DNA of 64,000 bases from Chrysopilus asiliformis (lineage: Eukaryota > Arthropoda > Insecta > Diptera > Rhagionidae): NCBI GenBank assembly GCA_964034945.1, contig OZ035960.1:15657403-15721402 (forward strand), in the 5' to 3' direction. This document shows, piece after piece, positions 12,774 through 23,700 of this stretch (position 1 is the stretch's first letter; each line of letters begins with the position of its first letter). The position numbers and the translations under genes were made by a program. The notes beneath the pieces were generated by a model that searched no databases, had not been told where the DNA came from, and worked only from the letters and a program-made list of their open reading frames with translations.

Positions 12774-13277
12774 AAAAACAACAACTTGTTTGAAAATACC
12801 ATTAAATTGCAATCTCATTTACACCTCGATTCTGGTAGACTTGTCACTTGAAAGCCAACACCTTTCTTTCAAATCGTGATTTGTGACTTCTGCTTCTACG
12901 GAAAAAACTTTTTTAACCCTAAAAACAGGAGCTTTTTTTGCCTCTCATGCACACACACTTTATTTTGAATTTTATAACCTTCAGATTTTCGGGGGCGCGG
13001 AAGCGATTGAGTTAAGTTTCAAGTGTGCCAAAATTCATATAAATCCTGTAAGGTTAACGCGAATATCCTAGCCGGTTTTTGGATCTAATGATCGCGAATG
13101 TCCAAACGTCGTGCCTTTTAGGGTTTATCGAATTTTCTTCATTAAAAAGTTTTCTGTTTATAATATTTTTGCCCAAATTTTGATAAATAAATTGCGAAAA
13201 AGCCCACTTGATTTCACACTAGTCGATTCGCTTGACATTTTTCGAGTAACAAGTCTATCGTTCTACATCTTTGGAGA

Positions 13278-13391
13278 ATAATAAAAAAGATTTGCTTCGA
13301 TATTCCCCATTAAATACATCAGATATTTAGGGAAATATAAGATTTGTGTCGAGATTCCCCGTTAAATACATCAGATATTTAGGGTGATATC
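13278..13391. repeat. Two-copy tandem repeat beside a hairpin
   Basis: TTAAATACATCAGATATTTA occurs twice within about 60 bases, each followed by GGG. A third partial GATATTTAG lies at 13532, just beyond the hairpin at 13403-13531, so the hairpin may have inserted into this array. Confidence 0.5.
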
Positions 13392-13402
13392 AGAAATAAG
13401 AT

Positions 13403-13531
13403 GGGGTCCATTGTGGATAACGAGCGTAATCGCAACGATCGAGATTCACCTGTTGTTGTTGGTATAAAACACTAACAACAACACACAATTTCTGATCGTT
13501 ACGATTACGATCGTTATCCACAATGGACCCC
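13403..13531. repeat. Core-sharing hairpin 1
   Basis: Arms GGGGTCCATTGTGGATAACG and its inverse surround CGATCGTAATCGTAACGATC-type sequence and a central palindrome with TGTTGTTGTTGGT and ACTAACAACAACACA. The centre is shared with hairpins at 15276, 49747 and 62878, while the outer arms differ. Confidence 0.75.
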
Positions 13532-15275
13532 GATATTTAGTTAACTGAAATATTAACTCCTATACAAAAAACCGTGAAAAAAGCTTCACGCGAAGGGAGA
13601 AGGGTTCGAAATGTCGAAAAATTAGCATGGCGTATTTTATGAACAGCCCCTCATTATCAGTTTTTCAAATTCAGATTTGTTAATCTTTCGAAAGCTTCAA
13701 ACATTAAACACGATTACCGAAAAAGCTCCTTTTTTATTGTTCAAATATAAAATGTTTGAAGCATTTCTAAATACCTAATGTATACATGAATAAGGCATTT
13801 TGTTTACTCTGAAAAATATTCCAATTTCCATCCTATCCACTTAACTGTAAGGACACAACAATTTACATAATATATTAATGTGTATTAATGCCAATGAAGA
13901 CCACCTTAGACAAACATTGCGCAAGTTTTATTGGTTGTAGCTAAAAACAATACATCCGCCACACCACAAAATTTCCATTAGTAAAATATTCAAAAGTTCT
14001 CATTAACCGGAAGCCATCATAGCTCTTAAACTCTCAAAGCCACCATATCCATACACCTAATAAGACTCAATGGGCTGACCGGCAGTTAACTGAAGCTTGT
14101 CACAACATAATTGCAAGCTCCATTTAACACAATTTCTGTTCTCCATTAAAAAAAAGAAGAAACCGGAAAACCAAAAGAGAGAACATAAAAGCTCCACAAT
14201 AACAAGAGAAGCCACGTCTCACATGAACAACCCTTCACCAGAATAGAAACGACGGATAAGTACCTGTCACTTAATACGCGATGTTCAACATATTATTCAG
14301 CCGGGCGACAAACAGACGGAAAAAAATTTCATTACGGAAATACAGATCCTATGCAGTACTATAAGCACAAAAAACCATCAGTAGAGTGCTTATGGCAGTT
14401 GTTCGTGGTCATGATATCCGTTCTGTTGGGTTACTTTCCATTCAATGGCCAAACGAAGCAATCCAGCGACGGTAAAACTATAAAAACCATTGAAAGCACC
14501 TCTAGAATCCAGAACCCCGTTGGTAGGTGAAGGAAGGATTAAACGGGTTCTACTCATCGATGTTCATGCTCAATATACTTGTGGATGATCCAACTGCCAC
14601 CTCTTCTCTACCAGTCGAATTAAGTAAACTGTTGTTTCTGCCCATAGCTTTCGATATTTTAACATACATATCTATATAGCTGTCACCTATCTCTTTTTTC
14701 GAAGCATCATGTTGATGAGCTTAAAATTCTCCTTTATAGTCGTCATCCAATTCGAGCAGCCTACGCAGCCATTTGCTTCTCAGGTACTAATCATTTATTA
14801 GCCAAATTAAATGTAATTGTTTTAATTGCTTGTAATGAATTCTGATGAAGAGTAAATTCATTCAAAAAGCTCTTAACCACAATAGCATAACCACATGGAA
14901 TGGTCAAAAAGCAGTTCCATTTTTTTTAAACAATCTTAAATTCGTTGAATTTTTTTCTAACTAGAGGGTGCACCCATCGCTGTCTGGCTGAAGTATTTTG
15001 CATACGTTTTGGAAATATGGAAAAAAACTATAAATTTCTTTCTTAACATTTGAGAAAATCCCGTACAATACCTTCGGTTATAAGTTTCAAAATCTCGCCA
15101 TTTAATTCGTGATCAGAAACCACAAAAGTTGCCGTATACTAATTTTTGTTATAAGTTTACGTTATCTTTACTGGACTTAAATGAATTGCACTGTAGGTTA
15201 AAGTAGTACAATCGCTCATCTGTCCCTGAAAGCATTTTCGTGTTCGTTTTTCAATTACCAATTAATTATCTGGGT
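13532..15275. other. Intergenic sequence without recognisable gene
   Basis: No convincing coding frame, RNA or element ends. Confidence 0.5.
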
Positions 15276-15387
15276 GCATATTATGGAATACGATCGTAAT
15301 CGTAACGATCGGGATTTGCATGTGTTGTTATTAACAACAACACACAAGTTCCTATCGTTGCAATTACTATCGTATTCTATGATATGC
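15276..15387. repeat. Core-sharing hairpin 2
   Basis: Arms GCATATTATGGAATACGATC and inverse GATCGT-type sequence, with CGATCGTAATCGTAACGATC in common with hairpin 1 and a central TGTGTTGTTATTAACAACAA. Confidence 0.72.
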
Positions 15388-15634
15388 CGCCTTATTGATT
15401 ATAGGTTCTCTTCTTCAATTTTATGTGGTGACGATCATTATGCGTACTTCGAGTTTTTGAAAACAAACAATTTTGATGTGTAGAAGAATTATGTAAAATC
15501 ACATTCTAAATAAATATCTTTATGATATTTCCAATACGATGCGGCGTTTTCTATGATGCAATGTTGTCTAATGTTGATTGGATTTTATTTTCCAGGAACC
15601 ATCTCTATGAGGTGTAGAAAAAATAATTAAAAAA

Positions 15635-16170
15635 ACATAACAAAAGCTATAATTACCAATCTGGCAATTATTGAAAACCCGTATGGTGATATGGCATTGT
15701 TCGAAGTTTAAGTGAACAGCGAACAGTTGTATCAAAATTCCACTTTGAAGTCAAAGTTTCTAAAAAGATTTTTTTTAATTTATTCCAATCGAATTTTGAT
15801 GTATGGAAGTTTTATGTAGAATCATATCCTAAATAACTTTTGTTCTTGCACTTTTTTGATGAGATGCACCGTTTTTGAGTTATTCGCAAAAATCGTTTTC
15901 GTTCTAATGGTCCATTTTTGCCCATTAACGAACTTAGCCTCGCATTTTACGAAAAACGAATCTGAGCAAAATTTCAAGTCTCTAGCTCAATCCGTGCGCC
16001 CGCAATCCGCGCCACAGACGGACGGACCGACGGACATGCTAAATTCAACTTTTTTCATCATTCTAAACACACTGGTCCAATTCATTTTTTTGTGTGATGA
16101 CGGGATATTGGCGTTACAAACGGTAAGGCAAATCTAATATACCCTTTGGTGTCACCATACGGGTGTAAAA
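15635..16170 (+). mobile_element. DINE-1-like Helentron, copy 3
   Basis: Same orientation as copy 1, from CATAACAAAAGCTATAATTA to TGTCACCATACGGGTGTAAA. The tetranucleotide array is reduced to GACGGACGGACCGACGGACA and the GGGGGTACCCCC palindrome is deleted. Confidence 0.7.
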
Positions 16171-16837
16171 AAATTAAAAATTTGAAAAACTACAAAGAAA
16201 TACTCGTTTTGTTTTTCTGATTGATCAATATATATTTCATCAGTAACATATTTCAATGTAAATTTAGGACTCTTAATACCTCTACAAATTCCAATCATTT
16301 CATACGATATAAATATTTTTTTATTTTAATATAAATAAAACAAACATGTTTCCAACCTAAATATTTTTAGTAGTAATTAATTGTCTCATAGTCTGTTAAC
16401 AAAATATACCTTATCAGTATCTATATAAATATATTAGCTTTCATTTCGATTAATTCAATTAAAAAGCTTCCTCTCAGTACCAAATTCACTTCTTTCTCTA
16501 TGAGAAGTCTATATCTAAATTCATTGATATTATTATCATCATTTTCAGTTAAATTCTACATGGAATGCTATTTGAAAAACAGAAAATTGAGGAAAAAATT
16601 ACAAAATCAAATTAAAAAATTAAGGCATTCTTAGCAAAAAGTGAACGCTTTCGTATACTTTGTAAAATTAAGAAAAAAACAAAATTATCCAATGGTAGAA
16701 ATAACTTTAAGCAACAAAATTCATTCCAAAATTAGTGATTAACTTGCAAAATTTTGTGACTACGTTAAAATTTACAAAAAAAAATTAAGCCGCTGTTTAA
16801 AAGCAAAAATATTATCCGCGATAAATTGCCATTCTTA

Positions 16838-16843
16838 TTTATT
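16838..16843 (-). promoter_or_regulatory. Possible KIF21 polyadenylation signal
   Basis: AATAAA on the minus strand, about 270 nt beyond the second TGA. In AT-rich DNA this hexamer is frequent, so position is the only support. Confidence 0.3.
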
Positions 16844-17110
16844 ACTCTTAAATTAAATCGAAGAAAAATATCGCAACTTGTATCTTAAATTTACACAAAA
16901 TTAAACTTAAGTTTTTTGCTCGATAGCGATAAGTTGTAAAAAAAGAGATAAATTACAAATATTTTTCATAAATACAAAATATGTAATCAAAAATGATATA
17001 CGCATAAAAAACAGGATGAAATTGAAATATGAGCATAAGATTTGTTATGATCAAATGAATATCATAAAGCAAAGCGAAATAATAAAATAATAGTAGTAAT
17101 AAAATTGGAA

Positions 17111-17713
17111 TCATAATTTTTTACTAAACGATTGAAGGCTAGAGGAGAAAGCATTCAGTCGTGTTCTATCTAATAGCGTTCTGTTTACACTTCTATTAAT
17201 CACAGTGTCAGGCCTGTGTCTAAGCCGATTTATTAGTCTTAAATCATTCTGGAATTTTTTATTATGATGTTCTTGATGTTGACTCAGCCCCTGATGCTGA
17301 ACGGTATTCTGCTGATAGATTTTTTGATGTTGTAGCAATCGCTGATTCCGATATAGGATATGCGATGAATGTGGATATTGCTTCTGTATCTGTAGTTGCT
17401 GCTGAAGGTGTTCATCTCTCCTGGGTCGTTGCTGTTGTTTCCGTTGTCGAGAATCATCAAAATCATCCCCATCGTACACGTCATCATCATCATCGTCGTC
17501 GTCATCATAATCATCGCCATTACGATTATATTTTATATCCTTTAAGCTATTACATCGACTTGTTGTGGGGCTGGTTGATGCCAACTGACTGAGTGCCGAT
17601 GTTGATGTTGAAAAACGCTTGAAGCTCGAGGCTATGGAACTATTTGGACCGAAAATGCTACTTCTTCTTCTGCCTGTGGCCTTTCCACATAATTCATCTT
17701 CGGAGCCGCAATG
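17111..17713 (-). CDS. In-frame 200-codon extension after the KIF21 stop (candidate readthrough)
   Basis: Directly after the KIF21 TGA, in the same frame, 200 sense codons run to a TGA at 17113-17111. The first residues are HCGSEDELCGKATGRRR, then a Ser-rich part (SIASSFKRFSTSTSALSQ), an acidic run with nine consecutive Asp, a Gln/His-rich part with QQQLQIQKQ, and a basic tail ending SSLQSFSKKL. No known domain is visible; most of it would be disordered. In a genome this AT-rich such an open stretch is unlikely by chance, though GAT and CAG repeats help keep it open. If translated, it would extend KIF21 to 1752 residues plus the residue inserted at the TGA. Otherwise it is unusually open 3' UTR, or the TGA is a sequence error. 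Confidence 0.6.
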   Translation of the reverse strand, partial: HCGSEDELCGKATGRRRSSIFGPNSSIASSFKRFSTSTSALSQLASTSPTTSRCNSLKDIKYNRNGDDYDDDDDDDDDVYDGDDFDDSRQRKQQQRPRRDEHLQQQLQIQKQYPHSSHILYRNQRLLQHQKIYQQNTVQHQGLSQHQEHHNKKFQNDLRLINRLRHRPDTVINRSVNRTLLDRTRLNAFSSSLQSFSKKL

Positions 17714-17783
17714 TCAGCTATTTTCTAGCGAATACTGCCGTTTCAACGATGATGTAAATCGCCACATCCGTACCTTCCCATCA
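17714..17783 (-). CDS. KIF21: KIF21 exon 18 (coding part): final WD40 strand and stop
   Basis: The acceptor AAAATAG is followed by [17 protein letters not shown], the closing strand of the WD40 propeller, then YSLENS and TGA. Only 70 nt are needed to complete the protein, and they restore phase exactly. The next base after TGA is C, a context associated with readthrough in insects. Confidence 0.88.
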
Positions 17784-20700
17784 CTATTTTATCGTTGAGA
17801 ATAAAAATTGAAGAAAAAGCAGAAAATAAAAAAGGAGATACTTTTGCTAAATGAAAATTAAATATTGGTAAAAAAAAATGAAAATCATAAAATTTGTGAA
17901 TTTTTCAATAACAATAAAACATAACACACAGACAAGAAGAGAGGCAGAGACAACATTTTTGACATAATTAACACGAAGACATTTTTTGCGATTAAAATGG
18001 AAAACAAACATAAATGACAAAAAAAAAATGATTGAAGATTAACAGAAGCGAAGGAAGTGAGATTAATTTGTTAATAATTGTGATGGACTTTTAGATATGC
18101 AAAAAAAAAATGTTTTTTTGTTTAAAATCAATTATTTTTAATTAAAAAGCGGATATTATAAACAAATGAAATTTACGTATGTTAACTTTTATTGGATTAT
18201 GGCAAAAGCAAATGTACAAAATTTCGTATAAATTTTCAATCAATAGTGATGTTCTCTAGTTGGTATTTGAAGAAAAAAATCTTTCGCATAATTTATATGC
18301 AAAATTACTTTAATACTGCGGAACCGCCATAAAAGGAAATCGCTAATAGAGCTAAACAATATCGTTGTGTAGAGAATTTCGCTATAATATAGAGGTTTCG
18401 TTATATTATGGAGGTTCGACAGTACTTGAAAATATAATCAGAAACCAATTAATAACAACCGCAAAACTTATTTATTTAATTACTTTTAGCGTGATTTATT
18501 CACTTTGTATTTGCCGTTGTTGATTTAGCGCTTGAAATTACATCAGAAAATCGTTATACAGTGAAAGCTGTCTTCGCGGTATCATGGATACGCCAAAAAC
18601 TTACCTAGGCAAAAAAAAACAAAGACTCATGATTTTGTGTAAGACTGTGTTTACATTAAGATTCATTTTGAGGCGACACGTCTTTCCTCATTTCTCTGCC
18701 GTGTGCACACGGTTCGCTTCATCTTCATTCGCTAAACCAGTTTCATCAACAAAACTAAACAAAACAGGTCTCAACAACCATACTCAACCCGGTTTGCGAC
18801 TGAAAATTTTAAGTGAATCTAAACTTCGTTCGCTCTTTTTGGTTTCCCTCCCCACTGCGTCCCTCACCCTCACTTGGCCGGAGCGAATGACGTGCCGCCT
18901 CAAAGTGAGTCCTAATATAAACACAGTCTAAACGAACTCGGATGAAAACCTGTCTAACTGGCGACGTACACGAAGCAACTTTCGGTCATCAGCATGCCTC
19001 AGCCTCACCAAATTGTGGGAAAGAAACGAGTGCGGCAAGGGGAGAAAAGTCGCCACTCGAAAAGTGTTCTTCACGTCTTCTTTTACGAACTCTAACGAAG
19101 TCGCTCGTGTAGCACACATGTGTGCGTAATTTCATTGAGTCAGTCGGTGCTTAGCCACCGACTCGTAAACATATCCCAAATAAAAAAAATTGAATCCCAA
19201 TTGCAGATAGTTTTATTTTTCAGGTAGGTGGGAAAGAGTAAATGCCATAACAAATTACCAGTCCTTATTCTTCTATTGTTGGCAGTTTCTATTTTGGCAA
19301 TTGATGTTGCCTCGGTGCTAGCTAATAAAGGAATGAGCTGGAAATACAACACATATATGAGAACCACACACACATGAGCGATCGCTTGTTGTACACAAGA
19401 TTTTCCTACTAAAAAGTGAAGAAGCGTGTACGTCGGATAGGCCTTTTGAGGACTAAAAGTCGCCGCGACGAGAAGAAGCGTGTGCGTTCACACTAAGACG
19501 ATTCAATTTTCTAGGTCTGTGCCACTCAAGCTTATACAGGTTTCACAGTTCTAACAAAAATTCTGAAAAAGTTATTCACGCGAGTGAAAATTGTACCCAA
19601 ATATCATATCTTTCAACTGCTAACGATTTTCATTTTTTAAATTTTATAAAATTTGACTATTTTCCCAATTTTTGAAGCTGAATAGCAACCACCGCTTCAA
19701 AACCGGCTCCCGTAACCGGAACGGTGTCTGAATGAGCGCGTTTTAAATAATTTAATACACATGCAAAACCACCTTAATTAACCCTTCTATTATGTTGAAA
19801 AAATACATATAAATATAATGTTTGGACTCATGTGTATTTCTCCGTATAATGCATACAAAATAATCGTAAATTACAACTTTTACATGATCTTCGCAATAAG
19901 TATTTCACTGTGTGCTCCACTGTTCAAAAGAAATTTGAACTCATAGAATTTTTAATAACGAAAATTTTGGTTTAAATTTCGTTGGGTCATGAAATGGCCC
20001 GAACATAATAGAAGGGTTAAGTCTTTAGTTGTAACCAATATAACTTTTCCTGAAATTATTCTAAAATATAAGTTGTGTTGATGCGTTTGTGACATTCCTC
20101 ATCTTTAATTACTAATTGGGATGCATCGGCACGCGACGGGAATATGGCTAAGACCGGAAAATGGTTGTAGCGTCGAAGAAGAAGATTAAATATCGGAAAT
20201 AGTGTCCTTGTCACAAAATAGTGTAAATGTGACAACCAATGAAAATTTATTTACAAAAATATCGAAAAAACTTCTCTATATCCAATAAATTTTAATAAAC
20301 TGCTGATGACGCATGCAATACGATGATTTTTTTTCCAATTTCTAAATATTGCAATGTTACAGTGAATGAAATGAGAAAATTTTTTTGAATATAATGTGCA
20401 TGTGAGAAAAAAATATATTGATGAACAAATTTCGAATTGAGAGAAAACCATTTATATGCAGAACGTTTCTGAAGCATCACCAATAAACAATGAAACGTTT
20501 GACCAATAAGAAGCCGAGCATTACAAAACAAACGATCATAACAAGCGTATAATAATTTTTATTAAAATAAAATAAAGTTGAACAGAATGAAACTTACGCC
20601 AATCAATTTCGAATTATGTACAAATTCGTTTAATGTTGACTTTTAGATAGGAAAAAAGTGTTGGTTGTATGCAAAATTTATGCAACACTTTTTTATGCCA

Positions 20701-23700
20701 GTAATTCTGCTTATGATTTTTTTTATATTGTTTTATGTTCGAGAAGTACTTTTTGTCTGACTAGAATGATCAAGCACGACTATCTACAGTTTGTTCTGAA
20801 CCTTTTACAAAATGGAATCGAACATGATGACTAATGATTGAATTTTGACTAGGAAACATATCGATATGGATGCATTTGAGGATCACATAAATGACATCGC
20901 ATTAAATTGCAGCAGTATGCCAAGTATTTTGACATAAGCAGGCGCATTGGCATTGGCATCGCGGGCATAGTCTGATAACACCAAATATTCTCAGCAGCAA
21001 TACTATAAACATTGTCCACAATATGACACGGAACCAAAATCTAAGATTGTCAATAATCATTTCTTTTATATAGTACTCGTATATATGATAGTTTGGTTGC
21101 ATTTATCAATTTAATAATACAAGAAAAATATTTAAAATAAAATAAATAATATGAATAAAATATGTTTAAAAAATATAAGGTAATAAAAGTAAATAATAAG
21201 TCGCCTTGTAAATTGTGTGCTTTGTGGAAATTTTTGAAATTGTAAAATTGACTTGATTTTTAATTGCTGAACTTTGTAGTGAAAAGAAAATCGTCAGTCC
21301 ATAACAAATTGATTTCTTTTCAACCATTGCTAATAATAATTTTAACACAATAAATGGATATGTTCGCCGGTAACTCTTTTAATTTAAAATTTGTTGCTAA
21401 ATTAGGACGTGATAATTTTAAACGCAATGCCCTTAGAGGAGCTATTCTCGGCCTTTTTTTGCGACGCTTTTTTTTAAAATTTAGAGTTGTGTAAAAGGTT
21501 TCACGGTAACAAAATACTTTGAAGACTTTTTAACCCTTAGAGGCTTGGTGGTACACGCGAAATACCACTTTTTCCGTGACAATTGCTGGTGGTACCAATA
21601 TTGAATCACTGATTAAATCGACTTCCATTGCTGCATAATACCCTTGAAATGGATACACTAAAAAAAATCCGTATGCAGCACGGGTGGAAATATTTGCTAT
21701 TTTTTTGTGTCTCTAAAGGTGCCGCTCCACATGAGAATAAATCCGCGAGTAACTCTCAAAAACTCTCGAGAGTTACTCGTAGGAGGTTGTCCATTTGAGA
21801 GTAAATTTCGGCGATTTTTCTCTTTTCAAGACCAATATCTTGATTTTTTTGACATTTTGCTTTGGCGAGTTCTCGAGAGCTACTAGCGAAGTTCAAACGC
21901 CGTTCGTATCTGGCGAGTAACTCCCCGAGAGTTCAGTGGGTGCGTGTCAACTAGAGAGTAGAATCACTTTTGACAGCTCGCAGAAACTAGCTCGTTTTTG
22001 CGTGTTTCTCTGCGAGCGACTTTCAGAGACGTGTCCATTTGCGAGTAGCTGCTAGCGAGAAGTTCTCGCCGGCATTTACTCTCATGTGGAGCGGCACCTT
22101 AAGGGTTAAGAAAAATGCGCCGCAGGCAACGGTTGCTGTAAAATATTACAAATTATTGGGATTTCTCGACCTCTAGGATTTTAATACTTTTCTTTTAAAT
22201 AATTTCGAGATACAGCACATATAAATGTGTGTTGGATCAAGAATCTTGGAACAACCATCTGCCATCAAAACATTTCCTCCCTGCTATAACCATGAACCTC
22301 TGATATGTCCCAGGCTTTTGAAGGGGTTTTGATTGGAGTTCCACTATTAGATAGATCATGCGTTAAACAAAATTCGTTCTAAATTAAATCTATTCACTCC
22401 CTCCCCTTTCGCAAAAGACTTTATTCGCATTTTTAAAACGTATATAAAGTATTTAAATCGGTAAGGACGGACCACATTCTATTTTCGAATACGAAGTACG
22501 CTACGTTTCACCCATGAAATACAATTATACTCGATTAGTTTTTATACCCGTATGGTGAAACCAAAGTGGGCGCACGGATTGAGCTAGAGACTTGAAATTT
22601 TGCGCAGATTCGTTTTTCGTAAAATGCGAGGCTAAGTTCGTAATTGGGCAAAAATGGACCAATGTGGGGGGGGGGGGTACCCCCATACGAACGAAAACGT
22701 TTTTTGCGAATATCTCAAAAACCATGCTTTTTATCGAAAAAATCCAAGAACAAAAGTTATTTAGGATATGATTCTACATAAAACTCCCATACATCATTGG
22801 AATAAATTTAAAAAAATCTTACTTCAAAGTGGGATTTTGGTACAACTGTTCGGTTTTCAATAATTGCCAGATTGGCAATTATAGCTTTTGTTATGTTTTT
22901 CTTTACAGATTGATTTCAAAAGTGTGATTCCTCAAAATTACAGTCAGCTTCAATTTAAAGGAAACCGGTAATGTTTTCATATGATGTTTAATTGACAAAA
23001 ACTCACGTTATTAAAACCTAATTAATATCGAACGAACAACAGCAAAATTGCTACAGACTGACCATTTAAAAGGTAAAATAAATAACAGTTGATATAATAT
23101 AAAAACTCGCTCGAAAATTAACAAAGCACACAAACAAGTAAAAAATATAAAAGTCATTAAAATAAATAACAATTTAAATATCCCTTGAAATAAACTGAAA
23201 AAAAAATCATTAATTTGTGTATCCTGCTGTTCCCCTATTTACATAAAAAAAAATTTAAGAGATCTTATGAAAAAATAGAACTGCGACCAAATAACTAACA
23301 AAGAAAACGACACCAATTTATAAAAATATAAATATTGGATAAAAAACGAATACTATCTAAAGTGCATGGTGTTTGTGTAAGTGCATAATGAAAGCATCAA
23401 AATAAACAATTTCGTAACAGAACTGCATTTGAATAATAAATTTTATCACATTTTCAGCAGCGAAATAAAATTTTAATTATTCAGAATATTTCGAAATCGA
23501 ATCGATAGATATTCAAATGAGAGAAGAATAAGCATAGTAACATAAAAAAAAGTTCAATATTTAATATGTCGAGACTAGGGGGGCGGGCGTGTGTTGCAAA
23601 TGGGGGTGGCGAGTTCGTGGTAGGCAAAACTAAATGAAAACTTTTACTTGAATTTTAAATTTCATCGAATATTCAATTTTTATTTCATATATAGATTTTT

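Noticed and set aside
17714..17716. TGA as selenocysteine codon in KIF21
   Set aside because: KIF21 proteins are not known selenoproteins, the position is after the domain end, and no SECIS-like hairpin was recognised downstream; readthrough is simpler.
18584..18931. 115-residue frame in KIF21 intron 17
   Set aside because: It covers the 286-bp MITE at 18643 almost exactly, including both inverted ends.
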